Assembly: GCA_030673965.1 (NCBI GenBank)
Contig: JAUTCN010000005.1
Location: 1 to 53,343 of the forward strand
Source of the DNA: Fusobacterium sp. JB019
GTDB taxonomy: Bacteria > Fusobacteriota > Fusobacteriia > Fusobacteriales > Fusobacteriaceae
DNA length: 53,343 nt
Direction: 5' to 3'
Shown piece by piece: positions 16,032 to 24,257 of this stretch (the first letter of the stretch is position 1; every line of letters begins with the position of its first letter). The translations under genes were made by a program, and so were the position numbers. The notes under the pieces were generated by a model. That model saw nothing but the letters and a program-made list of their open reading frames with translations, did not search any database and was not told the origin of the DNA.

Positions 16032-17501
16032 TTGAAGAAATATTTATTATTCATAGTATTTCTTATATCAAACATAATATCTTTAGGAGAAGACTCTAAT
16101 ATAGAAAGCATTTTTATGGAGGAAGTTAGAAACGAAAATGAAGTAAAGAATGAACTTAATATTATTCAAAGTATTAAGATTCAAACTTTAGATCCTATAA
16201 AAATGAGAGATCAATATTCAGAAAGAGCAGTAAAGTTAATTTATGATACGTTATTTAATATAGAAGATGGTAAAGTAGTTCCTTATTTAGTTAAAGATTA
16301 TAAATGGAAGGATGAAAGGACTCTATTTATAGAATTAAAGGAGGGGGTATTATTTCACAATGGAGAGGAGCTATCTTCAACTGACGTTAAATTTACTTTT
16401 GAAAGATTTTCTGAAAAAGGAGCTTTAAAAGATACTTTTGAGGAAATAAGAAATATAAAAATCATAGACAGTAAAAAGCTAATAATGAAATTAGAAGAAG
16501 AAGACACTATGTTTTTAGAAAAGTTAACATATGTATCTGGTTCTATAGTAAAGAAAACCAAAAAAGGAATTACAGGAAGTGGGAGATTCTATCCTATTGT
16601 TTTTAATAATGGACAAGTTGTTTTAAAAAGATATTTTAAATATTTTAAAGGGAAATCTATAGTAAAAAAAATAAGATTTACTCATGAAATTAATGATAAG
16701 AAAAAAATGACTTCTTTATTTGATGAAGGAAGTGATGTAGCTTTTGATGTAAGTGAAAATGCATATAACGAGGCAAGGGAAGAAGGTATAATTCCAGATG
16801 ATGTTTTAGTTAGAAAGAATAATTTGATGGAAAGTGCTGTTATTAGGTTTGGAAATAAAAATAAAGATATCTATACAAGAAAAAATAGAAAATTGATTGA
16901 AAAAATTATAAATAGAGAAGAAATTTCAAAATTAGTAACAGGGACAAAAGACAATATGGCAGAAACATATTTTCCAAAAAGTTTATTTAAAGCATCTTTA
17001 TCTAAAACAGAAAATAATTTTAATAAAAAATTAATAAAATCTGAAATAAAGAAAAGTAATATAAAAAATGAAATAAACTTAATGATATTAAATAATATGT
17101 TAGATATGGCAAAAATTATAAAAGAACAATTTAAGTTATATGGAATTAAAGTAAATATATTGCCTCATAATATAGATTCTTATTCTATGAAAATTAAAAA
17201 TGGAGATTATGATGTAGCCCTTTATAATATGGTTTATAAGGATGATTATATTTTATTAAATATCAGAAATATTTTGTTAAATGATATAAAAGATATAGAT
17301 TTATATAATGCTATTGATCCATTTTTAAAAATTGCTATGGAAGAAAAGGATAAATCAAAAAGAGATAAGATTTTTGATAAAATAGTTCAACTTATATATA
17401 AGGAATTATCATATATTCCAATAATTCATGAAAAATTATTAGTGGTAGGTTATAATAGACTGGATAAAATATACGATATTGATAAAAAGGTGGATAGATA
17501 A
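16032..17501 (+). CDS. orphan solute-binding protein, family 5 (oligopeptide/nickel type)
   Basis: A 489-residue secreted protein starting at TTG (GAGGTG lies 5 bases upstream). A signal peptide (1-19) has no lipobox cysteine. The family signature is clear: QSIKIQTLDPIKMRDQYSERAVKLIYDTLFN, then LVKDYKWKDERTLFIELKEGVLFHNGEELSSTDVKFTFER. No permease or ATPase gene is nearby, and the gene lies between the HD-GYP receptor and a second pilin-like gene (2-base gap). It may act as a ligand carrier for the receptor rather than as a transporter part; this is inference. Sequence after about residue 330 is more divergent than usual. Confidence 0.82.
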   Translation: MKKYLLFIVFLISNIISLGEDSNIESIFMEEVRNENEVKNELNIIQSIKIQTLDPIKMRDQYSERAVKLIYDTLFNIEDGKVVPYLVKDYKWKDERTLFIELKEGVLFHNGEELSSTDVKFTFERFSEKGALKDTFEEIRNIKIIDSKKLIMKLEEEDTMFLEKLTYVSGSIVKKTKKGITGSGRFYPIVFNNGQVVLKRYFKYFKGKSIVKKIRFTHEINDKKKMTSLFDEGSDVAFDVSENAYNEAREEGIIPDDVLVRKNNLMESAVIRFGNKNKDIYTRKNRKLIEKIINREEISKLVTGTKDNMAETYFPKSLFKASLSKTENNFNKKLIKSEIKKSNIKNEINLMILNNMLDMAKIIKEQFKLYGIKVNILPHNIDSYSMKIKNGDYDVALYNMVYKDDYILLNIRNILLNDIKDIDLYNAIDPFLKIAMEEKDKSKRDKIFDKIVQLIYKELSYIPIIHEKLLVVGYNRLDKIYDIDKKVDR

Positions 17502-17503
17502 TT

Positions 17504-18358
17504 ATGAAAAAAACTGTAGTTTTAATATTCTCTTTATTAATATATACATTAACTTATTCTCAGAAATTTTGGGGGAATGATTACGATAGGATACTTTCAG
17601 CAACTACAGAAATTGGCGTAATGGAAGATGTCATAACAGGAGCTTCAAGAAGAAAATTAAAGGAAAATGAAGCAATAGAAATAGAACTAAAGCAAAAATG
17701 GAAAAATAAAATAAAAAATATAAGAATAGAATCATTACCTGATAGAGATCATGTAGATTTTTTAAATATACCAGTTGGTAAAATTTATGATTTTAGGTAT
17801 TATGTTAATGGAAGAGAAGTAAATGTAGGTGATGTTATAGAATTTCCAGATAATTCAAATAAACTAAAAATTAAAATTTTAGGAACTTATTCAGGTTATG
17901 AGTGGGCATATCCTCCAGGAAATGGAGGTAATAGAACTTATACAGATTGGATAGGAAGAATGAGATTAAAATATGATGTCCCTTTTTATAATCAAAAAAA
18001 TAAAACAATTGATATTGCATATTTATATTACCAAACTAATGTTATTCCAAAAGTGAATGTTAATGTTAGTGGCAAAATGGATTTTGGCCAAGTTATAGCA
18101 GGGCAGTCTTCTAGAGCAGATGTAGATGTAGATGTTTATTTTTATAATGATAGAAGCACTTACGAAATGCCAGAATTTACATATATTGAAAATTCAAATG
18201 GAAATAGATTACAGGTAAATTTAACAGATGAATTATATAATTATAGTACGTGGGATTCTCATAGTAAAATTAGAGTAATAGGGGAAGTCCAAACTCATAA
18301 AAATACTCCTGTAGGTAAATACAAGGGAAGTTTTTATGTTAAGTTTAGATTTAAATAA
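17504..18358 (+). CDS. two-domain pilin-like protein (putative tip adhesin or minor subunit)
   Basis: A 284-residue protein with a signal peptide (1-19, ending TYSQ). The first part (about 20-185) is unfamiliar and beta-rich, containing a GGNRTYTDWIGRMRLKYDVP stretch. The second part (about 186-284) begins VNVNVSGKMDFGQVIAGQSSRADVDV and ends GKYKGSFYVKFRF, which resembles the fold and FGxxxxG turn of the 13395 protein. A distal domain plus a pilin domain is the usual plan of a pilus tip adhesin, and the gene directly precedes the usher. The assignment rests on pattern and context, not on a recognised family. Confidence 0.55.
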   Translation: MKKTVVLIFSLLIYTLTYSQKFWGNDYDRILSATTEIGVMEDVITGASRRKLKENEAIEIELKQKWKNKIKNIRIESLPDRDHVDFLNIPVGKIYDFRYYVNGREVNVGDVIEFPDNSNKLKIKILGTYSGYEWAYPPGNGGNRTYTDWIGRMRLKYDVPFYNQKNKTIDIAYLYYQTNVIPKVNVNVSGKMDFGQVIAGQSSRADVDVDVYFYNDRSTYEMPEFTYIENSNGNRLQVNLTDELYNYSTWDSHSKIRVIGEVQTHKNTPVGKYKGSFYVKFRFK

Positions 18359-18386
18359 AATAGTCTTATTTTAAATGGGAGAGAAT

Positions 18387-21008
18387 ATGGGAAGATTGAA
18401 TAAAAATTTAAATAGAATAAAAATGATAGTTATTTTTACTATAATTTTTAATGTTTCCTATTCTTTTACAGGAGACTATAAAAATTATGAAGAAGCTTAT
18501 GTGGAAATTAGAGCAAGAAGAAAAATGGATGATTTTTTTATGGTGAAGTATGATTACGAAAATGATAGAGTTTACGTAGGAATAAAATCTTTGTTTTATT
18601 TTTTAGAGCTTTATAATGTGGAAGTGAATACTAAAACAGGTTTAGTTTCAGGTGAAATAGCAGGTAAAAATTTTAAAACAACTTTTTCTAAAAAAGAGTA
18701 TTTTGTAGATAATGAAGATATATTTGTAGGTATAGAAAAACTAAAAAAACTAAATATAAAAGATCCAACATATAATTCTTCAGAACTTAGTATAACATTA
18801 AATCCTTTGTTTGAATTACCAATAGAAGAAAGAGAAAAAAGCAAAATAAATAGAATGAGATTTGATCAATCACAAGAAGAGACAGAAGTAAATATCGATT
18901 ATTTATCTAAGGGAAAACTTTTTACACCAGGTCTTTTAAAATTAAATTATTATAAAAATGATATTGAAAAAAATGAAGACAATTTTGATTTTGAATATGC
19001 TAATCAATTGTTGTATGGAGATTTTTATGTAAAGCAAGATATAACACCAAAAAAAGAATTAGATATATATAGATTGACTTATCATAATGTTTTTAAAAAG
19101 AAAAGTTTAATATTAGGAAATTTTAATATGGAACTTCCAGGGTTTGTAGATGTAAGCGGTGATTTAAGAGGTGTATATTTTGGTGATGATAATACTTATA
19201 TGACTAAATCAGATGAAGATGGTTATATAAAGATTAAAGGTAAGGCTAAAAATGCTGATATTATAGAGCTTTATCAAGGACAGGCTTTAGTTGATTATCT
19301 AAGACCTAATAAAGAAGAATTTGAATTTAAGATAAAAGATAGGGCATCTAGAGGGGAATATAATTTAAAGATATACTATAGAGATGGTAAAATAGAAAAT
19401 AGAAAAGTTTATATAGCAGGAGATAGAAGGCTATTAAATGAGGGGAAAATTGATTACACAGTTCAAATAGGAAGAACAGAAAAACAAAAAGATGATCAAA
19501 AGTATGCAGAAGTTAGATATGGTTTAAATGATTCACTTACTGCTGGAATAGGGGCGTATGATTTAAAATCTTCAGGCAGTAAAAAATATAGGATATTAAA
19601 GAATAATTTAATATTTAAAACAGGTCAAGGAAGAGATAAAACAATAACCAATTTTACAAATTATTATGAAAATAAAACTAAAAGTGATAGTTATGAATTG
19701 ACTATTAATCATAATATTGATGACGTTAATTTAAGATTTGAAAACGAGAAATATGGAAAATCAATAAAAGATCAAGAAAATATATCGGATTATTACCGTA
19801 TATCAGCAAATAAAGATTTTAATAATAATTCTGTAGAAATTGGTTACACATTAAAAAATAATGAAGAATCTAGAAAAGAACATGAATATTTTTTAGATGT
19901 TGAGAATAGAAGATTTTATCAAACGACATTTGGAATAAGATTAAAAAAAGTAGAAAATGATGAAGGTTCCTTTATGGTTTATAGTCCAGAAGTTAGTTAT
20001 CACGGAGTAAAAAATGTAAGTTTTATATTGAAAGCAGAATTTAAGGCTAAAGATTTTACAAAAGATTTAGAGTCAGATTATAGTTTTAGAGCTTATACAA
20101 GAAAATTACAGATACCTAAAACTGAATTATTTTATGATGTTAGTTTATCAGCAAATTATTCTGATGAAGAAAAATTTTATAGTTCTCTTGATTTCACATT
20201 GTATTTTGATGATCATGTTAGTGTGGAAACACCTATTTATATAGATGATAAAGGAAGTAGAAAAGTAGGATTGAAGCTTGATAAAATTATAGATTTGTCA
20301 GATATAAGAAGAGACGTTAAAAATGTAGATATTGATAAATCTTGGGTATTTGGAAAAGTTTATTTAGATTCAAATAGTAATGAAAAATATGATGAAGGAG
20401 AACGTTTGTTAGAGAAAGTTGGTGTATCTTTAGATGGGGATACAATTTTTACAAATGAAAAAGGAAAATATTTTATAGATGGAGTATTACCTAATAAAAT
20501 TCATGAACTTTCTTTAAATAGAAGAACAATTGATCCAATGTTAAAAAGTGTAAGAGATAAAGTAACAATTGTAACAAAAGCTTCTGAAGGTGTTAAGATA
20601 GATATTCCAATAGCTCCGGTTTCTATGGTCAGTGGAAATCTTTGGATGGGAGAAAAAATAAATGATAGAAAATTTATGCGTATTATAAGTATGACCAATA
20701 TTTCTTTATTAAAAGATGGGAAAACATATAAAGAAATAGATCCAGAATATGATGGCTTATTTTTCTTTGAAGATGTAGTTCCAGGAGAATATATAATTAA
20801 ATTTAATTATTTAGGTGATGAAAGAATTAAATTTACTCAAGAAGAAATACCAGTGATAGTTAAATTAGAAAGTGATGAGGAGGGAGGATATTTTGAAGGC
20901 TTAGATACAATAATAGAAGTAGATGATAGTGACGAAGAAAATCAATCAGAAGTAACAGAAGATAAAGAAGAAACAGAAGATATAACAAATATATTAAATA
21001 ACTTTTAA
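18387..21008 (+). CDS. outer-membrane usher-like protein with C-terminal Ca-binding-like repeat domain
   Basis: An 873-residue protein beginning at ATG 18387, because GGGAGAG lies just before it; the ATG 12 bases earlier has no such site. After a signal peptide comes an N-terminal domain. A plug-like domain at about residues 275-350 (IKIKGKAKNADIIELYQGQALVDYL ... GEYNLKIYYRDGKIENRKVYIAG) matches usher sequences. A long alternating beta region (about 360-640) fits a barrel. At about 654 a domain starts VFGKVYLDSNSNEKYDEGERLLEKVGVSLDGDT, an SdrD/CNA-B-like fold with an EF-hand-like loop. The tail is very acidic. It would secrete and assemble pilin subunits. Confidence 0.72.
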   Translation: MGRLNKNLNRIKMIVIFTIIFNVSYSFTGDYKNYEEAYVEIRARRKMDDFFMVKYDYENDRVYVGIKSLFYFLELYNVEVNTKTGLVSGEIAGKNFKTTFSKKEYFVDNEDIFVGIEKLKKLNIKDPTYNSSELSITLNPLFELPIEEREKSKINRMRFDQSQEETEVNIDYLSKGKLFTPGLLKLNYYKNDIEKNEDNFDFEYANQLLYGDFYVKQDITPKKELDIYRLTYHNVFKKKSLILGNFNMELPGFVDVSGDLRGVYFGDDNTYMTKSDEDGYIKIKGKAKNADIIELYQGQALVDYLRPNKEEFEFKIKDRASRGEYNLKIYYRDGKIENRKVYIAGDRRLLNEGKIDYTVQIGRTEKQKDDQKYAEVRYGLNDSLTAGIGAYDLKSSGSKKYRILKNNLIFKTGQGRDKTITNFTNYYENKTKSDSYELTINHNIDDVNLRFENEKYGKSIKDQENISDYYRISANKDFNNNSVEIGYTLKNNEESRKEHEYFLDVENRRFYQTTFGIRLKKVENDEGSFMVYSPEVSYHGVKNVSFILKAEFKAKDFTKDLESDYSFRAYTRKLQIPKTELFYDVSLSANYSDEEKFYSSLDFTLYFDDHVSVETPIYIDDKGSRKVGLKLDKIIDLSDIRRDVKNVDIDKSWVFGKVYLDSNSNEKYDEGERLLEKVGVSLDGDTIFTNEKGKYFIDGVLPNKIHELSLNRRTIDPMLKSVRDKVTIVTKASEGVKIDIPIAPVSMVSGNLWMGEKINDRKFMRIISMTNISLLKDGKTYKEIDPEYDGLFFFEDVVPGEYIIKFNYLGDERIKFTQEEIPVIVKLESDEEGGYFEGLDTIIEVDDSDEENQSEVTEDKEETEDITNILNNF

Positions 21009-21022
21009 AGGAGAGAATTAAA

Positions 21023-21916
21023 TTGAAAAAATTATTTATTTTATTTAGTCTAATGTTAGTTTTTTCTTTTGAAATTTTCTCAAGAGAAAGAATAGAAAAC
21101 ATAGATAAAAAATTATTGAAAAGCGGGATAGTTTATATAAAAAATGAAAAATCTCCTTATACAGGAACATTAAAGGGGAAAAATATAGTAGAAATATATA
21201 AAAGTGGAATAAAAGATGGCTATTTTAAAGGTATAGTTAAAATAGATAAAGAAGCTTTTTTATATGAAGGAAGATATGTTCAGGGAATAAAACATGGAGT
21301 TTGGTATTTGAAATATAAAACAGGGATAACTAAAGCTATTATGAAATATAATTATGATAGACCTCATGGACATTGGTCATATTTTTATCCGAATAAAGCA
21401 ATAGCAGGATATGAAAATTTAAAAGATGGGTTGCTTGCAGGAAAAGTAGTTCAATATAATAAAGATGGAAGTTTGAAGGCTACAGTGAATTATAAAAATG
21501 GACTTCTAGAAAAGGAAGGAACTTTTTTCTATAATAGTGGAAATTTAAAAGCTGAAACTAATTTTAGATTAGGAAAGGTAAATGGACCTATTAGGATATA
21601 TTCAGATGGTGGAACATTATTATTAGATGGAAATTATATAAATAACAGGAGAGAAGGTAAATGGATGATGTTTTATAGAAATGGAGATTTAAAAACAACT
21701 ATAGAATATAAAAAAGGTTTGAAAGATGGAGAATTAGTTATTTATGATAAATCTGGAATGATATTGGATGTAGCTAAATTTGAAAATGGATTAGAGTTAG
21801 GAACAGGTGAAACTAAAGTTCCAAGGCTTAGAGATAATATAGTAGGAATGTTTAAGAAATTTAATAGGGATTTAAAGTATGAACAATATAATAAAATATT
21901 AACAGAAATGGAGTGA
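21023..21916 (+). CDS. secreted MORN-repeat protein
   Basis: A 297-residue protein starting at TTG 21023 behind AAGGAGAG, with a signal peptide (1-20, ending FSRE). From about residue 60 to 245 it is built of MORN-2 repeats, for example GIKHGVWYLKYKTG, RPHGHWSYFYPNK, REGKWMMFYRNGDLK and LKDGELVIYDKSG, each about 22 residues. Fusobacteria have many such proteins, often labelled YwqK-like. Function is unknown. The gene is placed between usher and chaperone, with gaps of 14 and 5 bases, so it may be a periplasmic scaffold or assembly accessory for the surface structure. Confidence 0.8.
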   Translation: MKKLFILFSLMLVFSFEIFSRERIENIDKKLLKSGIVYIKNEKSPYTGTLKGKNIVEIYKSGIKDGYFKGIVKIDKEAFLYEGRYVQGIKHGVWYLKYKTGITKAIMKYNYDRPHGHWSYFYPNKAIAGYENLKDGLLAGKVVQYNKDGSLKATVNYKNGLLEKEGTFFYNSGNLKAETNFRLGKVNGPIRIYSDGGTLLLDGNYINNRREGKWMMFYRNGDLKTTIEYKKGLKDGELVIYDKSGMILDVAKFENGLELGTGETKVPRLRDNIVGMFKKFNRDLKYEQYNKILTEME

Positions 21917-21921
21917 TGTGT

Positions 21922-22677
21922 ATGAAAAAAATGATAATGTTATTTGCAGGAATGTTGATGTCTATTCAACTTTTAGCGTTTAACTTTAGTGTAGCCCCAA
22001 CAAGATTTGAGGTTAGTCTAGACAAAATAGCAACTAATGAAGTAATACTTATGAATAATACTGCAGAACCTATGAGAGTTTCAACTTTTTTAGAGGCTCC
22101 AGAGGGATATGGAAAATATAATTTAAATAAGAATATTAAACTATATCCTAAAATGGTTTCAATCAAACCAGGTGGAAGACAAATTGTTAGATTTAGAGTT
22201 AAGCCTAGTCCTAATATGGAACCAGGTGAATATAAGAGTTATATTGTTTTTAAAGAGAAAGAAGGAGAAATTAAGAAGGTTGAAACTAATATAGAAGAAA
22301 GTACAGGCATCGGTGTTCAGCTTAAAATGTTAGCTGAAATTGGTATTAGTATTTATGGTACTTATGGCGAACAAATAGTAAAAGGGAGTTTAAGTAATTT
22401 TACTGTAAAATTAGCTGATGAAGATAATGTCATTATGGGATGTGATTTAGTTTCAAAAGGAAATGCTAGTTTAAAATTATCTAGGAAATTAGAAATATTA
22501 AATAATGCAGGTAAAGTTGAAAAAGTTTATGATACTGAGTTTGGAAGAAGTGCAAGAAATGGAAAAAACAGAATAGATAATTCAATGACTGTAGATAATA
22601 TTAAGGGAAAAACTATAAGAGTAACAATAACTGATCAACTAAATAGAATTTTATATCAAGGAAAACATACTTTATAA
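21922..22677 (+). CDS. PapD-like periplasmic pilus chaperone
   Basis: A 251-residue protein. I chose ATG 21922 because GGAG lies 8 bases before it; GTG 21913 and ATG 21916 are alternatives in frame. After a signal peptide (1-19), mature sequence starts FNFSVAPTRFEVSLDK, typical of the first chaperone strand. The G1/F region reads NKNIKLYPKMVSIKPGGRQIVRFRVKPSPNMEPGEYKSYIVFKEK, close to the conserved P-x-L-xx-GxxQxVR pattern of chaperones. The C-terminal half is a second Ig-like domain. It would hold pilin subunits for delivery to the usher. It is the last gene before a terminator. Confidence 0.78.
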   Translation: MKKMIMLFAGMLMSIQLLAFNFSVAPTRFEVSLDKIATNEVILMNNTAEPMRVSTFLEAPEGYGKYNLNKNIKLYPKMVSIKPGGRQIVRFRVKPSPNMEPGEYKSYIVFKEKEGEIKKVETNIEESTGIGVQLKMLAEIGISIYGTYGEQIVKGSLSNFTVKLADEDNVIMGCDLVSKGNASLKLSRKLEILNNAGKVEKVYDTEFGRSARNGKNRIDNSMTVDNIKGKTIRVTITDQLNRILYQGKHTL

Positions 22678-22707
22678 AAAAAGAAGAGACTAGTCTCTTC
22701 TTTTTTT
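22676..22707. terminator. bidirectional terminator after the pilus-type operon
   Basis: AGAAGAGACT and AGTCTCTTCT (about 22682-22699) form a perfect palindrome flanked by A-runs and T-runs. It closes the operon that starts at 13332 and also ends the converging nitroreductase gene. Confidence 0.9.
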
Positions 22708-23521
22708 ATAACCATGTAATATTAGATTTTTTCCTAGGTACAGTTCTTAAATATTTTACATCTGGATATCCAATAACCATACAATTTATTATTTTTTCAT
22801 TTTTATTTAAATTTAGAAATTTTCTGATTTGATCATTATTTTTACAAGCTAATATAAAAAATCCACTATATAGAGATCCTAAACCTAAAGAATTACACAT
22901 AAGTTCCATATTGGTTGATGCGAGACCAGCATTTAATTCGTTAGGAGAGGTTATGATTATAATATTTTTAGAGAAAAAGAAAAGATTATCTTGCTTATTG
23001 GGATTTCTCTGGAATATTCTATACATAAGTTTCCAAGTTTTAGCATACTTTATATCTAATTCATTTTTTGGATTTTTTAAAATTTCTTTAGCTAAATCAT
23101 TTAATGATTCTAATACTAATTTTTTTAGTTCATTTATTTTTTCTTGAATAATAATATAAGAAACATCTTGAGAATTACTTGCTGTGGGAGTATATCTTCC
23201 TGCTTCAATTATTTTTATTAATTTTTCATTTTCTACTTTTTTATCTTTAAATTTTCTAATTGTTCTTCTAAATTTTATAAAATTTAATAAATTTTCAGGT
23301 TTAATATTAAAAGAAACTTTATCATAATCAATAACTTCATTCATATCATATTCATCTGTGTAAATAGCATTAGTTGGACAAATAGCTATACAATGTCCAC
23401 ACTTTATACAATCATTATTTTTAATAAAAGCTTTCTCTTCAACAAAAATGATATCTTTTACAAAGCAGTCATCTATACAAAGGGCACATCCAATACATTT
23501 TTTATTATCTATTTTAAACAT
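22706..23521 (-). CDS. ferredoxin-fused nitroreductase family protein
   Basis: A 271-residue protein. Residues 1-60 form a two-cluster ferredoxin (CIGCALCIDDC and CIKCGHCIAICP, giving two 4Fe-4S clusters). Residues about 78-271 are an FMN nitroreductase-like domain starting FRRTIRKFKDKKVENEKLIKIIEAGRYTPTASNSQDVSYIII. Such fusions are common in anaerobes and couple reduced ferredoxin to flavin chemistry; the substrate is unknown. AGGAGG lies upstream of the start. It is a single-gene unit, divergent from pabA. Confidence 0.9.
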   Translation of the reverse strand: MFKIDNKKCIGCALCIDDCFVKDIIFVEEKAFIKNNDCIKCGHCIAICPTNAIYTDEYDMNEVIDYDKVSFNIKPENLLNFIKFRRTIRKFKDKKVENEKLIKIIEAGRYTPTASNSQDVSYIIIQEKINELKKLVLESLNDLAKEILKNPKNELDIKYAKTWKLMYRIFQRNPNKQDNLFFFSKNIIIITSPNELNAGLASTNMELMCNSLGLGSLYSGFFILACKNNDQIRKFLNLNKNEKIINCMVIGYPDVKYLRTVPRKKSNITWL

Positions 23522-23639
23522 TTAATCCTCCTAAACTAATCAAAAAATATAATTACTACATTATATAATTATATAGTATTTAAAAAGAAAAGTCCAAATG
23601 AAAAATAAATAGAATAAAAACTTTTATTGAAATAAATTT

Positions 23640-23675
23640 AGTTTATGATAAACTATTACTAATGTGATTTAGTAA
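23640..23675. promoter_or_regulatory. tandem inverted repeats upstream of pabA
   Basis: Two repeats lie side by side. AGTTTAT-G-ATAAACT (23640-23654) is perfect; TTACTAA (23656-23662) and TTAGTAA (23669-23675) flank six bases. They sit between the divergent nitroreductase and pab genes, just before the ribosome-binding site of pabA. They may be operators or leader hairpins; no regulator is identified. Confidence 0.45.
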
Positions 23676-23686
23676 GGAGAGGATAT

Positions 23687-24253
23687 ATGATATTAATAAT
23701 AGATAATTATGATTCATTTACATATAATTTAGTTCAGTATTTGGAGATATTAAATAAACAGATAATGGTAAAAAGAAATGATGAAATAAGTTTAGAAGAA
23801 ATACAAAATCTAAATCCTGAAGGGATACTGTTATCTCCAGGTCCAGGGAATCCCAAATCAGCAGGAATAACTTTAAAAGTAATTAATAAATTTAAAGGAA
23901 AAATTCCGATTATAGGTATTTGTTTAGGGCATCAGTCAATAGCAGAAGCATTTGGAGGAAAAATAGTAAAAGGAAAAGAGCCAGTTCATGGAAAAATTTC
24001 TAAAGTTAATCATGATGGATTGGGAGTTTTTAAACATTTAAAATCTCCTCTAAATGTAACTAGATACCATTCTTTAGTAGTTGAAGAATCTTCCTTACCA
24101 AAGGATTTTATAATAACAGCGAAAACAGAAGATAATGTCATTATGGGAATAAAGCATAAAAAATATTTAATAGAAGGAATTCAATTTCATCCAGAAGCTT
24201 TGCTAACAGAATATGGATTAGAAATGTTAAATAATTTTTTTGAGGGGGAATAA
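23687..24253 (+). CDS. pabA: aminodeoxychorismate synthase component II (glutamine amidotransferase)
   Basis: A 188-residue class I glutamine amidotransferase. The N terminus LIIDNYDSFTYNLVQYL, the oxyanion segment LSPGPGNPKSAG, the nucleophile Cys in GICLGHQSIAEAFGG and the catalytic His-Glu in GIQFHPEALLTEYG are all present. It supplies ammonia to PabB for 4-amino-4-deoxychorismate. Sequence alone cannot separate PabA from TrpG. The adjacent pabB and pabC genes and the absence of trp genes favour folate biosynthesis, though a dual role is possible. Confidence 0.92.
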   Translation: MILIIDNYDSFTYNLVQYLEILNKQIMVKRNDEISLEEIQNLNPEGILLSPGPGNPKSAGITLKVINKFKGKIPIIGICLGHQSIAEAFGGKIVKGKEPVHGKISKVNHDGLGVFKHLKSPLNVTRYHSLVVEESSLPKDFIITAKTEDNVIMGIKHKKYLIEGIQFHPEALLTEYGLEMLNNFFEGE

Positions 24254-24257
24254 TATT

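Noticed and set aside
18375-18386. Upstream ATG of the usher gene as the true start
   Set aside because: No ribosome-binding site precedes it, while the ATG at 18387 has GGGAGAG at proper distance.
20860-21102. 80-codon minus-strand ORF at the usher gene end
   Set aside because: Leu/Tyr-rich translation is the reverse complement of the usher's acidic tail; no start signals.
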